From assembly GCA_017303475.1 (NCBI GenBank), contig JAFLBO010000015.1, forward strand, positions 88,542-152,541: a stretch of DNA of 64,000 bases, written 5' to 3'. Position numbers and translations under genes: made by a program. This document shows, one piece after another, positions 33,588-42,274 of the stretch (position 1 is its first letter; each line of letters starts with the position of its first letter). The notes under the pieces were generated by a model. That model worked only from the letters and a program-made list of their open reading frames with translations, was not told the DNA's origin and searched no databases. Source of the DNA: Chitinophagales bacterium. Lineage in GTDB: Bacteria > Bacteroidota > Bacteroidia > Chitinophagales > Saprospiraceae.

Positions 33588-34535
33588 ATGCAAACAGGAA
33601 CTGTAATTAAATCTACCGGCAGCTGGTATAGTATCAGACTGAACGACACCGGTGAAACACTTCAATGCCGAATTGTAGGCAAATTCAGGCTCGATGACAT
33701 CCCGCTCACCAACCCGGTGGCGGTAGGCGATCAGGTAGGGCTTGAACGGGAAGGTGATGGACAAGGATTAATCAAAAAAATCCTTCCCCGCCGGAACTAT
33801 GTCATCCGGCAATCGCCTCGTAACAAGCACGAAATGCACCTGCTGGCAGCCAATATTGATCAGGCGCTGCTAATTGTAACTGTGGTGAATCCCACCCTGA
33901 AACCCGGTTTCATTGACCGCTTTATCGTCATGATTGAGCGGGATGATATTCCGGTTACTATTGTTTTTAATAAAGCCGATTTGTACGATGCTGAAGACAT
34001 GGAACGCTTCGAAGAAATGCGGGCAGTGTATGAAAAAATAGGCTACCCGTGTTTACTGACATCTGTACCCAATCAATTGGGATTGGATGCGCTCAGAGAA
34101 ACCTTGAAAGGGAAAACCACACTGATCAGCGGACAATCCGGCGTTGGCAAAAGCACCCTGGTGAATGCCATTCAGCCTCAGTTGGAATTGCGCACCGGAG
34201 AAATCAGCGATTATTCCGGCAAGGGTCAGCACACCACCACCTTTGCAGAAATGTTCCCCTTGAGCTTTGGCGGAAACCTGATTGACACCCCAGGCATTAA
34301 ACTATTGGGATTCAATAACAAAGACAAAACCAATATAGCCCACAGCTTCCGGGAGTTTTTCCAGCTATCGGAAAACTGCCGCTTTGGCGGAGCCTGTTTG
34401 CATCGTAATGAGCCTGGCTGCGCCGTGCATGAGGCACTGAAAAAAGGCGAGGTAAGCGAATTGCGATATACCCACTATCTAACGCTGCTGGATGAAGTGG
34501 ATGAGCAGAATTACTGGGAAAGAAAAAAAGTCTGA
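33588..34535 (+). CDS. rsgA: Ribosome small-subunit GTPase RsgA
   Basis: 315 residues. An N-terminal OB fold (1-70) precedes the circularly permuted GTPase domain in the order G4 FNKADLYD, G1 GQSGVGKST, G2 area GKGQHTTT, G3 DTPG. A C-terminal zinc knuckle holds Cys/His in CRFGGACLHRNEPGC. It checks late 30S maturation and releases other factors on GTP hydrolysis. Confidence 0.97.
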   Translation: MQTGTVIKSTGSWYSIRLNDTGETLQCRIVGKFRLDDIPLTNPVAVGDQVGLEREGDGQGLIKKILPRRNYVIRQSPRNKHEMHLLAANIDQALLIVTVVNPTLKPGFIDRFIVMIERDDIPVTIVFNKADLYDAEDMERFEEMRAVYEKIGYPCLLTSVPNQLGLDALRETLKGKTTLISGQSGVGKSTLVNAIQPQLELRTGEISDYSGKGQHTTTFAEMFPLSFGGNLIDTPGIKLLGFNNKDKTNIAHSFREFFQLSENCRFGGACLHRNEPGCAVHEALKKGEVSELRYTHYLTLLDEVDEQNYWERKKV

Positions 34536-34632
34536 GCCTTTGTGTCTTTGCATCCTCCTTTGAGTCTTTTAATTTGAAAATTAATGGTTGAGCGCAAACC
34601 AATGAGCACTCTTAGCGTTCTTTGCAGAGAAA

Positions 34633-35271
34633 ATGACAGATCACGATTCCTTTATCCCTTTCCTGCGTGAACGGCTGACTGCTCCACTGCCTGGCAGAGA
34701 AGCGCAATACCGAATGGCTTTCGCCCATCGGGTGGAAGAGCTGCAAAAAAGATTGAACCCGCCGGATAACGCCAAGAAGGGCTGTGTACTGCTCTCGCTT
34801 TGGCAGCAGGACGGGCATTGGCATACAGCCCTTATCCGGCGCACGGAAAATCCACGCGACCGGCACAGCGGGCAAATCAGTTTCCCGGGTGGCAGGCACG
34901 ATGAAACCGACGAGAGTTTGCAGCACACCGCCCTGCGCGAAGCCCGGGAAGAAATAGGAATTTTGCCAGAACAGGTAGAAATACTGGGACAACTCACGGA
35001 ATTATACATCCCGGTGAGTAATTTTTCGGTTTATCCGTTTGTGGGACTACTGCATGAAGCACCCAACTTCCAGTTGCAGCCGGGAGAAGTGGAACAGGTG
35101 TTCTCCCCTACCCTCTCGCATTTCCAGGATCCTGCATCCAGGCAAACAGCCGATGTGATGGTTGGCGGGCAGTTGCTGGTCCGTGAAGTGCCTTGTTTTA
35201 TGGTGGAAGAGCGTGCTGTGTGGGGCGCTACCGCCATGATTATTTCTGAGTTTTTAGCCTTATTCGATTGA
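34633..35271 (+). CDS. NUDIX hydrolase, CoA-pyrophosphatase type
   Basis: 212 residues. The Nudix box GGRHDETDESLQHTALREAREEIG fits GX5EX7REUXEEXGU. It is preceded by RHSGQISFPGG, the motif that marks the CoA pyrophosphatase (NudL/YeaB) subgroup. Expected to split CoA or acyl-CoA to 3',5'-ADP and phosphopantetheine. Placed 21 bp before pabB. Confidence 0.88.
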   Translation: MTDHDSFIPFLRERLTAPLPGREAQYRMAFAHRVEELQKRLNPPDNAKKGCVLLSLWQQDGHWHTALIRRTENPRDRHSGQISFPGGRHDETDESLQHTALREAREEIGILPEQVEILGQLTELYIPVSNFSVYPFVGLLHEAPNFQLQPGEVEQVFSPTLSHFQDPASRQTADVMVGGQLLVREVPCFMVEERAVWGATAMIISEFLALFD

Positions 35272-35292
35272 GCTACTCTTCCCTTTGTACAA

Positions 35293-36588
35293 ATGCGTCA
35301 AAAGGCTGATTTCCCCGTTGAGGATCTGGTTTATTGGAAAAACCAGTTGCTGTATTGGGCTGCCAGCCACACGCATGCCGCGTATTTGGACAGTCACCAG
35401 CATGATTCGGCAGCATGGGAATGTTTGGTGGCAGTTGGTGTTCATGCCATACTGGAAGCGCCAGCCGGAGCAGCTTTTGACGCGCTTGGACGCATGCAGA
35501 AAGAATATCCGGATTGGCTATTTGGCTTTTTTTCCTACGATTTGAAAAATGAACTGGAGCAGCTGCATAGCCATCACCCGGATGGTGTAGGGCTACCCGA
35601 TTTGGGCTTTTTTTGTCCGGAAACAGTGGTCAGTATCAAAAAAGCAGAAGGGCTTTACCAAATGGAAATTGCCTGTCTGAGTGGTACGCCTGAAGAAAAA
35701 GCCCAACAAATTGCAGCTGCCCTTCCTACTGCTGGCGAATCGTCTGAGCGGGTGACACTGCAAGCCAGGATACCGCGCGATATCTACTTGCAAACCGTGG
35801 AAGCCATCCGGCAGCATATTGCCGGTGGGGACATTTATGAAATGAATTTTTGTCAGGAATTTTATGCGGAGAGCGTAACAATAAACCCGTTGGAGGTTTA
35901 CCAGCGCCTGAAAGTGATAGGTAAGGCCCCGTTTTCCTGTTTTTTACGTTGGAACGACAGGTATTTGCTTTCTGCCAGCCCGGAGCGTTTTTTACGAAAA
36001 AACGGTCAAAAATTGCTGTCACAACCCATCAAGGGAACCCGGAAAAGAGGCGCCTCGGCAGCGGAAGACGAACAAATACGGGCAGAACTGGCGGCCAGTG
36101 AAAAAGACCGCTCCGAGAATGTGATGATTGTAGATCTGGTGCGGAACGATTTTTCCCGGAATTGCGTACCGGGAACCGTTGTGGTAGAGGAACTCTGTGG
36201 CATTCACACGTTTGCCACGGTGCATCAGATGATTTCCACGGTAAGCGGGCAGTTGCCTGACGACAAGCCAGAAACCGCCTTGCGCGCCTTGAGGGATTGT
36301 TTCCCGATGGGAAGTATGACTGGCGCACCGAAGGTAATGGCCATGGAATTGATTGAGCATTTTGAAAAAACGCGACGGGGCTTGTATTCCGGGGCAGTGG
36401 GCTACTTTAATCCGGAAGGTGATTTTGATTTTAATGTAGTGATTCGCAGCATTTTATACCATGCAGGCACCGGTTATTGTTCTGCCCAGGTAGGCGGCGC
36501 TATTGTGTACGATTCTGATCCGGTGCAGGAATATGAGGAATGTTTAGTGAAGGTGGATGCAATGGTGAGGGCGTTGAAAGATAGTTAG
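35293..36588 (+). CDS. pabB: Aminodeoxychorismate/anthranilate synthase component I
   Basis: 431 residues, shorter than TrpE, with the chorismate-binding domain from about residue 170. Motifs: GDIYEMNFCQEF, SQPIKGTRKRG (the PIKGT lysine typical of PabB), SEKDRSENVMIVDLVRNDFS, GSMTGAPKVMAMELIE and EECLVK near the end. Adds ammonia to chorismate for folate synthesis. No pabA/trpG partner is near. The stop codon TAG is immediately followed by a GTCATTT array. Confidence 0.88.
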   Translation: MRQKADFPVEDLVYWKNQLLYWAASHTHAAYLDSHQHDSAAWECLVAVGVHAILEAPAGAAFDALGRMQKEYPDWLFGFFSYDLKNELEQLHSHHPDGVGLPDLGFFCPETVVSIKKAEGLYQMEIACLSGTPEEKAQQIAAALPTAGESSERVTLQARIPRDIYLQTVEAIRQHIAGGDIYEMNFCQEFYAESVTINPLEVYQRLKVIGKAPFSCFLRWNDRYLLSASPERFLRKNGQKLLSQPIKGTRKRGASAAEDEQIRAELAASEKDRSENVMIVDLVRNDFSRNCVPGTVVVEELCGIHTFATVHQMISTVSGQLPDDKPETALRALRDCFPMGSMTGAPKVMAMELIEHFEKTRRGLYSGAVGYFNPEGDFDFNVVIRSILYHAGTGYCSAQVGGAIVYDSDPVQEYEECLVKVDAMVRALKDS

Positions 36589-36735
36589 GTCATTTGGGAG
36601 GTCATTTAAAGGGTCATTGGGGAGGTCATTTGGGAGGTCATTTAATGGGTCATTTGGGAGGTCATTTGGGGGCCATTTGATGGTCATTTAGGTCATTTGG
36701 AGGTCATTTAAAGGGTCATTGGGGAGGTCATTTCC
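36588..36735. repeat. GGTCATTT array (single orientation)
   Basis: About 13 imperfect units of 10-13 bp (GGTCATTTGGGA, GGTCATTTAAAGG) starting at the last base of the pabB stop. The same array family forms the arms of the composite elements at 38317 and 60228. Confidence 0.9.
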
Positions 36736-36752
36736 ACGCACCGCACCCTTTC

Positions 36753-36768
36753 ATCGTTTTTTTACGAT
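36753..36768. promoter_or_regulatory. ArsR box 1
   Basis: ATCGT-N6-ACGAT, a perfect palindrome upstream of the arsR -33 element. Confidence 0.7.
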
Positions 36769-36785
36769 AAATTTTTCATCACCTA

Positions 36786-36815
36786 TTGCAACTATCAAAA
36801 TCCATCGTATCTTTG
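36786..36815 (+). promoter_or_regulatory. arsR promoter
   Basis: TTG at 36786-36788, 19 bp, TATCTTTG at 36808-36815. The predicted start of transcription lies after the ATG at 36818, which favours the ATG at 36833 as the arsR start. Confidence 0.7.
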
Positions 36816-36819
36816 CGAT
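36804..36819. promoter_or_regulatory. ArsR box 2, covering the -7 element
   Basis: ATCGT-N6-GCGAT; the six central bases plus flanks are the arsR -7 box, so a bound repressor would block polymerase. Confidence 0.7.
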
Positions 36820-36832
36820 GAATTTATTACAC

Positions 36833-37162
36833 ATGTCAACCAACAAAAAAGAAGCATTCACGCAGGAAGAACAGGAATTGGCTGAATTGGCCAAGGCGCT
36901 GGCGCATCCGGCACGTATTGCTATTTTGAAAGAACTGGCCCGTAGAAACGTATGTATTTGCGGAGAAATCGTAGAAGTGTTGCCACTGGCACAAAGCACC
37001 GTTTCGCAGCACCTCAAAGAACTTCAACAGGCCGGACTCATCAAAGGCTCTGTAGATGGTGTAAAATCGTGCTACTGCATCAACTACGAGGCTTTTAAAC
37101 GATTTGAAGGCATTTTGGAGAAGTTTTTCCGCATTACAGAAAACAGCCAGGGTTGCTGCTGA
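36833..37162 (+). CDS. arsR: ArsR-family arsenic-responsive repressor
   Basis: 109 residues. Winged HTH with ALAHPARIAILKELARRN, then VCICGEI at the position of the As(III)-binding ELCVCDL motif of ArsR, and QSTVSQHLKELQQAGLI as recognition helix. A terminal Cys pair (GCC) may give the third thiol. It binds DNA as a dimer and lets go when As(III) or Sb(III) is bound. Three boxes of the same geometry (36753, 36804, 37183) lie around it, the last in front of arsM. Confidence 0.92.
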   Translation: MSTNKKEAFTQEEQELAELAKALAHPARIAILKELARRNVCICGEIVEVLPLAQSTVSQHLKELQQAGLIKGSVDGVKSCYCINYEAFKRFEGILEKFFRITENSQGCC

Positions 37163-37182
37163 CTATTTTTTTGCCCAAAATG

Positions 37183-37198
37183 ATCGTAAACTTACGAT
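37183..37198. promoter_or_regulatory. ArsR box 3, upstream of arsM
   Basis: ATCGT-AAACTT-ACGAT, same spacing as boxes 1 and 2, 20 bp after the arsR stop. Confidence 0.65.
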
Positions 37199-37256
37199 GA
37201 AAAGACACGAAGCTGGAACGCAAAGGCGCTAAGGCACGAAGACGCAAAGAGGGTGT

Positions 37257-37366
37257 CTCAAAAGTAATTTTTACCGCAGAGACACAGAGACGCAGAGAAA
37301 TTGAAAATCAATCATCTAAACCTCTGCGCCTCCGCGCCTCCGCGGTAAAAATCACTTTTGATACAC
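37257..37366. repeat. ACCGCGGAG-family palindrome (copy 3)
   Basis: Arms TCAAAAGTAATTTTTACCGC and GCGGTAAAAATCACTTTTGA enclose GCAGAGAC / CTCTGCGCCTCCGCG segments. Full-length form, in the arsM leader. Confidence 0.85.
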
Positions 37367-37405
37367 CCTCCCAAACTCAAACACTCACAAACTCCCACAC
37401 TCATC

Positions 37406-38317
37406 ATGCATTCACCAGAACAAATTAAATCCGTTGTCCGGGAAAAATATTCCGAAATTGCTTTGCAGGACAAAAGCACAAATGAAGCATCTTGTTGCGG
37501 TGTAGGCGCGCCGGGCACCTATACCATTATGGCCGATTCGTACGCCGATCTGGAAGGTTACAACCCAGAGGCTGATCTGGGTCTGGGCTGTGGATTACCT
37601 ACTCAATTTGCCCAAATTCAACCCGGTGATGTAGTACTCGACCTGGGTTCCGGCGCCGGAAACGATGCCTTTGTGGCCCGTGCCGAAACAGGCGCCGGCG
37701 GCAAGGTAATTGGCGTGGATTTTACCCCTACCATGATTCAAAGGGCACGCGAAAACGCTGAACGTTTGGGGTATCATAACGTGGAATTCCGCGAGGGTGA
37801 TATCGAAAATCTGCCTGTAAGCGATCAATCCGTTGATGTGGTAGTTAGCAACTGTGTATTGAATCTGGTTCCCGACAAGCCTCAGGTGTTCCGTGAAATT
37901 ATGCGCGTATTGCGCCCGGGTGGACACTTCAGTATTTCTGATGTGGTACTCATGGGCGACCTGCCAGACACCCTGCGCAATGCAGCTGAAATGTATGCCG
38001 GATGTGTTTCAGGCGCTATTCAAAAGGAGGAATATCTGGAGATCATCCGCCAGTCTGGTTTTGAGAACCTCAGCGTTCAAAAACAAAAGCCTATCCTGAT
38101 CCCTGACGAAATCCTTCGCGAATATCTTTCTGAAACTGAACTTAAAGATTTCATTGCTTCGAAAACCGGCATCCTCAGTGTTACCGTATATGCTGAGAAA
38201 CCAGGCGGTGATCCGGAGCTCAAGAAAGAACGTTCAGAAAAACGTAAAGTATCTCTGCGCAACCTCGCCGCCGAAGCTGGCAAAGCCTGCTGTGCCCCGG
38301 GGAGCGGCTGTTGTTAG
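37406..38317 (+). CDS. arsM: Arsenite S-adenosylmethionine methyltransferase
   Basis: 303 residues from the ATG at 37406. SAM motif I VLDLGSGAGNDAF. The three As(III)-binding cysteines of ArsM are placed at Cys62 (LGLGCG), Cys150 (VSNCVLNL) and Cys200 (YAGCVSG), with an additional CC pair at 30-31 and CCAPGSGCC at the end. It methylates As(III) stepwise to mono-, di- and trimethyl forms in the cytosol. Second gene of the ars cluster, under ArsR box 3. Its stop TAG runs directly into a GTCATTT array. Confidence 0.95.
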   Translation: MHSPEQIKSVVREKYSEIALQDKSTNEASCCGVGAPGTYTIMADSYADLEGYNPEADLGLGCGLPTQFAQIQPGDVVLDLGSGAGNDAFVARAETGAGGKVIGVDFTPTMIQRARENAERLGYHNVEFREGDIENLPVSDQSVDVVVSNCVLNLVPDKPQVFREIMRVLRPGGHFSISDVVLMGDLPDTLRNAAEMYAGCVSGAIQKEEYLEIIRQSGFENLSVQKQKPILIPDEILREYLSETELKDFIASKTGILSVTVYAEKPGGDPELKKERSEKRKVSLRNLAAEAGKACCAPGSGCC

Positions 38318-38815
38318 GTCATTTTGGGTCATTTGAGGGGCATTTAGGGGCATTTAGGGTCATTTAGGGGCATTTAGGGTCATTTAGGGTCATTTAGGGT
38401 CATTTAGGGTCATTTTGGGTCATTTTGGGTCATTTTGGGTCATTTAGGGTCATTTTGGGTCATTTGAGGGTTGTTTTGAGGGTTGGGGCATGTAGGATAA
38501 AACTGTAGCTGGGTTGTCATCCAGAGCGTAGCGGAGGACCTACACAAGCCCGGTTCCCGAAATGTCTTGGTCTAATACCCCAGATAGCCGGGCTTATGTA
38601 GGTCCCGAGTACTAGGGATGACAACCCAGCTGTAGTTTTACACTCAACATGCCCTAAGCCATTAAATATCCCCAAAATGACCTCCAAATAACCTAAATGA
38701 CCCAAATGACCTAAATGACCCCCAAATGACCCAAATGACCTAAATGACCCCCAAATGACCTAAATGACCCCCAAATGACCCTAAAATGACCCTAAAATGA
38801 CCCCAAATGACCTAA
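38317..38815. mobile_element. Composite array-palindrome-array element (copy 1)
   Basis: Left array of GGTCATTT units (38317-38466), palindromic core (38486-38656), right array of the inverse AAATGACC units (38675-38815). Core ends are inverted: TAAAACTGTAGCTGGGTTGTC on the left reappears complemented on the right. The core interior has AGCGGAGGACCTACACAAGCC and its partner GGCTTATGTAGGTCC. No protein is encoded. This accounts for the whole 514-bp gap between arsM and the acetyltransferase gene. Confidence 0.8.
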
Positions 38816-38831
38816 CCAAACTCTTTTCACC

Positions 38832-39269
38832 ATGTCCATTCAAATTCAATCTGCTCAAACGGAACACCGACAAGGACTGGAATCCTTGCTGATAGCCAAT
38901 ACTTTGCCGGTTTCAGATTTACCAGCCACCTTGAATGGCTTCTTTCTGGCTCTGGATGAAGGAGACGTAGTTGGCGCTGCCGGCATGGAACAATGGAACG
39001 AAGTAGGTCTGCTGCGCTCTGTGGCCGTGGCTGAATCACATCGAAACCAGCATATTGCCAGGCAACTGACGGATGCTGTGCTCGCGCATGCGCGACAGGC
39101 GCAGGTGCGTGAGATGTACCTGATTACCAATACCGCCGACCGCTATTTTGAAAAATATGGCTTTCAACGGGTAGAGCGCTCTGAAGCCCCTGCTGCCATA
39201 GCCCAAACGGAACAATTCGCCGGACTTTGCCCGTCGTCTGCGGTAGTGATGAAAATGACACTGCATTAA
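38832..39269 (+). CDS. arsN2: GNAT acetyltransferase, ArsN2 type
   Basis: 145 residues. GNAT fold with FFLALDEGDVVGAAGMEQW, LLRSVAVAESHRNQHIARQL (the CoA-binding region, Q/RxxGxG/A replaced by RNQHIA), YLITNTADRYFEKYGFQRVER and FAGLCPSSAVVMKM. The LLRSVAV and LCPSSAV segments are those of acetyltransferases found in ars operons and named ArsN2; the related ArsN1 acetylates organoarsenicals such as arsinothricin. Its stop overlaps the next ATG by 1 bp. Confidence 0.85.
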   Translation: MSIQIQSAQTEHRQGLESLLIANTLPVSDLPATLNGFFLALDEGDVVGAAGMEQWNEVGLLRSVAVAESHRNQHIARQLTDAVLAHARQAQVREMYLITNTADRYFEKYGFQRVERSEAPAAIAQTEQFAGLCPSSAVVMKMTLH

Positions 39270-41539
39270 TGCTTATGCGTATAAAACCAACTTTAGTCCT
39301 GCTGGCAGCACTCCTGCTGACTGCTACTTCTCTTCAGGCCCAATATTTCTATGGTCAGGTAACTGACCAGAAGGAAGTTCCACTCCCCGGCGCAACTGTG
39401 GTCTGGGCCGGCACCTCCATTGGCGCCCGTACCGACGAAAAAGGTGAATTTGCCATTCCATTGCCCCCGGACACCACCCTGGGCCAATGGACCATAACTG
39501 CCATTTACGGCCCTGCGCGCGATACCTTCCGCATCGACGACCTGAAAAGCTATTGGTCGCTGATGATGTCGGCAGAGGTAACGCTGAAAGAGGTAACCAT
39601 TCAGGATGCGGTAACCGGTGCGTACATCTCTGTATTGCAGCCCATTAAAACCGAAATCATCAACCGTGCAGAATTGCGCAAGGCCGCCTGCTGCGATCTG
39701 GCTGGCTGTTTTGAAACGCAAAGCACGGTGCAGCCCACCACTACCAACATACTCACCAATGCCAAAGAATTGCGTATTTTAGGCTTAAGCGGGGTATACA
39801 ACCAGGTTTTGGTGGATGGATTGCCACTCATTCAGGGCCTTACCTACACTTATGGCACCGGCACCATTCCCGGCAGTATGCTGGAAAACATCTGGGTGGT
39901 GAAAGGCGCCAATTCCGTATTGCAGGGATATGAAGGGATGGTAGGACAGATCACCGTATTCCCGCGGGAAGGAGGCATTGCCGAACCGGTAACAGCGGAT
40001 GTGCTGGTGAATAGTTTTGGCGAAAAACACCTCAACGCTGCCCTGGCCACTAAAAAAAGCAAGTGGACCAACTACCTGGCCCTGCATGCCTCTCTGCCCG
40101 GCAGCCGATGGGATCGGGATGAAGATACTTTTCTGGATCTACCCCTGCTTACCCGCTATTCCGGATACAACAAATGGCGTTATCGTAAGGAAAACGAAAA
40201 CGGGTTAAGCGCCTTCATTGGCGCCAGATATGTGCAGGAGGAACGCATAGGCGGACAAACCAACTTCAGGGCAAATACCGATGAAGGCACCATGAACGCC
40301 TACGGACAATCGGTGCAGTTCAGCCAGCCGGAAATATTTACCAAAACAGGCTGGCGATTTGATGCCGACCGAAAAATCAGTCTGCTGGCCTCGTTTGTAA
40401 GTCAGCAACAGGATTCCTGGTTTGGGCTTACACAATACGATGCCCGGCAACGCCATGCTTATGCCAATGTGCAATACGAGCTGTTTTGGGGTAAAAACAA
40501 GGTTCAGGACCTGAAAACCGGACTCAGTTTCAGGCATTTTATCCTGCAGGAAGACATTGGTTTTGCCACTGCTGACACCTTGGGACGCCGTTTCGCCGGA
40601 GCTTATTACCGGGAAGAAAACATCCCGGGTTTGTTTGCTGAAAACACCTTTCACTTCAAAGATGACCGCTGGATTTGGGTAGCCGGGCTCAGAGCCGATC
40701 GGCATCAGACCTTTGGCTGGTTTGTAACGCCGCGTACCATGCTGCGCTTCAATCCTAACCCAAATCTTGACATCAGAGCCAGCCTGGGATCGGGTTGGAG
40801 AACGGTACAGTTGTTCCCTGAAAATATAGCTTTGCTGGTGGGTAGTCGCGATATCCTTTTTGCCGAAACCCTGCGTCCGGAACGCGCCTGGAATGCCGGC
40901 ATAAATGCTACCCGACGTTTTAAAACCGGCGAAATGAACTGGACCCTGACCGCCGATGTGTACCATACCCGGTTCCAGAACCAGTTTTTCCCCGATTACG
41001 ACACCAACCCCAACCTGGCCATTATTGCCAATTATACCGGTATTTCGCACAGTAACGGCGTGCAGCTGGAGTTAAGCACTGTCTGGAGCCGCCGACTAGA
41101 GTTGCGTGCAGCCTACAATTTCCTGGATGTTTACCGGCGGGAAAACGGTGAAAAAGTATTGCTACCATTCAATCCCAGGCATAAGGTATTGGGCGCAGCC
41201 ACCTTCCGTACCCCGGGCGAGCGTTGGCAGTTCGATACCAATGTGCACTGGTATGGCAAGCAGCGGCTACCGGACACAAGTTTGAATCCGGAAAACCTGC
41301 AGCGCCCTGATCAATCAGATGCCTACGCTGTTGCCGGCGTTCAGGTGCGAAGAGCCCTGAAGCGATTTGACTTGTTTGCCGGTTGCGAAAACCTGTTTGA
41401 TTTCCGGCAGCGGCGCCCAATTCTGGGCTGGGAACAGCCTTTTGCCCGTGGATTTGACCCTTCCTTTGCCTGGGGCCCTACGCGGGGGCGCGAGTTTTAT
41501 GTAGGATTTAATTTCAAAGTAACGCCAAAAAAAAGCTAA
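39269..41539 (+). CDS. TonB-dependent receptor, metal(loid)-associated
   Basis: 756 residues with a signal peptide (ending LQAQ). A carboxypeptidase-regulatory-like domain (about 25-105) is followed by a plug domain (about 120-230) with the Cys-rich KAACCDLAGCFETQ segment, and then a 22-strand-type barrel ending in aromatic/strand-rich FYVGFNFKV. The ACC..L..CFET segment resembles that of Bacteroidota receptors linked with copper or other soft metals. Coupled by 1-bp overlap to the ArsN2 gene, so probably part of the ars cluster. The transported ligand is unknown. Confidence 0.9.
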   Translation: MLMRIKPTLVLLAALLLTATSLQAQYFYGQVTDQKEVPLPGATVVWAGTSIGARTDEKGEFAIPLPPDTTLGQWTITAIYGPARDTFRIDDLKSYWSLMMSAEVTLKEVTIQDAVTGAYISVLQPIKTEIINRAELRKAACCDLAGCFETQSTVQPTTTNILTNAKELRILGLSGVYNQVLVDGLPLIQGLTYTYGTGTIPGSMLENIWVVKGANSVLQGYEGMVGQITVFPREGGIAEPVTADVLVNSFGEKHLNAALATKKSKWTNYLALHASLPGSRWDRDEDTFLDLPLLTRYSGYNKWRYRKENENGLSAFIGARYVQEERIGGQTNFRANTDEGTMNAYGQSVQFSQPEIFTKTGWRFDADRKISLLASFVSQQQDSWFGLTQYDARQRHAYANVQYELFWGKNKVQDLKTGLSFRHFILQEDIGFATADTLGRRFAGAYYREENIPGLFAENTFHFKDDRWIWVAGLRADRHQTFGWFVTPRTMLRFNPNPNLDIRASLGSGWRTVQLFPENIALLVGSRDILFAETLRPERAWNAGINATRRFKTGEMNWTLTADVYHTRFQNQFFPDYDTNPNLAIIANYTGISHSNGVQLELSTVWSRRLELRAAYNFLDVYRRENGEKVLLPFNPRHKVLGAATFRTPGERWQFDTNVHWYGKQRLPDTSLNPENLQRPDQSDAYAVAGVQVRRALKRFDLFAGCENLFDFRQRRPILGWEQPFARGFDPSFAWGPTRGREFYVGFNFKVTPKKS

Positions 41540-41557
41540 CTAATTAAGCGCCTGTTT

Positions 41558-42250
41558 ATGAGCCCTGTTCAACGTATTAGCATACAAAAATCCTTTGCAG
41601 AACTAATTGGCACTTTTGCCCTGGTTTTTTGTGGCACCGGCGCCATTATCATCAATCAGGAAAGTGGAGGTGTAATCTCACACCTTGGGATAGCCATTAC
41701 TTTTGGATTGATCGTCATGGCTATGATTTACGCACTGGGCGATGTATCCGGCGCACATTTGAACCCAGCTGTCAGCCTGGCCTTTTGGGTAGCGGGCAGA
41801 TTTCCTTTAAGAAGTTTACCCTCTTATCTGTTGAGTCAGTTAGCTGGTGCGCTGTTGGCCAGTGGTCTGCTGCACGTTTTATTTCCAAATAACACCCTTT
41901 TGGGCGCTACTTTGCCAGCCGGAACCGCCCTGCAATCGTTTGTAATGGAACTGATACTCACCTTTATTTTGATGCTGGTTATTTTACAGGTATCGCAAGG
42001 CAGCAAAGAAACAGGGTGGTTTGCAGGCTTGGCTATTGGCGGGGTGGTACTCCTGGAAGCCATGTTTGCAGGTCCGGTTTGCGGCGCGAGTATGAATCCG
42101 GCCAGGTCGCTGGCCCCGGCGCTGGTGTCAGGTCATGTAGAGCATGTCTGGGTTTACCTGACGGCTCCGGTATTGGGAGCCATCCTGGCAGTGCCTTGTA
42201 GTGCTATCCTGCATATTCCTACCAACATACTTAACGAAACCAACGATTAA
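41558..42250 (+). CDS. Aquaporin/aquaglyceroporin (MIP family)
   Basis: 230 residues with six membrane helices and both half-helix motifs: GAHLNPAVSLAFW and GASMNPARSLAPAL. In ars clusters such channels (AqpS in Sinorhizobium) allow As(OH)3 or methylated arsenicals to leave the cell by diffusion. Starts 18 bp after the TonB receptor gene, which supports that role here; a plain water or glycerol channel is the alternative. Confidence 0.93.
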   Translation: MSPVQRISIQKSFAELIGTFALVFCGTGAIIINQESGGVISHLGIAITFGLIVMAMIYALGDVSGAHLNPAVSLAFWVAGRFPLRSLPSYLLSQLAGALLASGLLHVLFPNNTLLGATLPAGTALQSFVMELILTFILMLVILQVSQGSKETGWFAGLAIGGVVLLEAMFAGPVCGASMNPARSLAPALVSGHVEHVWVYLTAPVLGAILAVPCSAILHIPTNILNETND

Positions 42251-42274
42251 CCTTCCTCCACTTAGCGATCGATC

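Noticed and set aside
38317..38815. CRISPR-like repeats or coding tandem repeats
   Set aside because: Units are 10-13 bp, degenerate and of irregular length, with stops in all frames.
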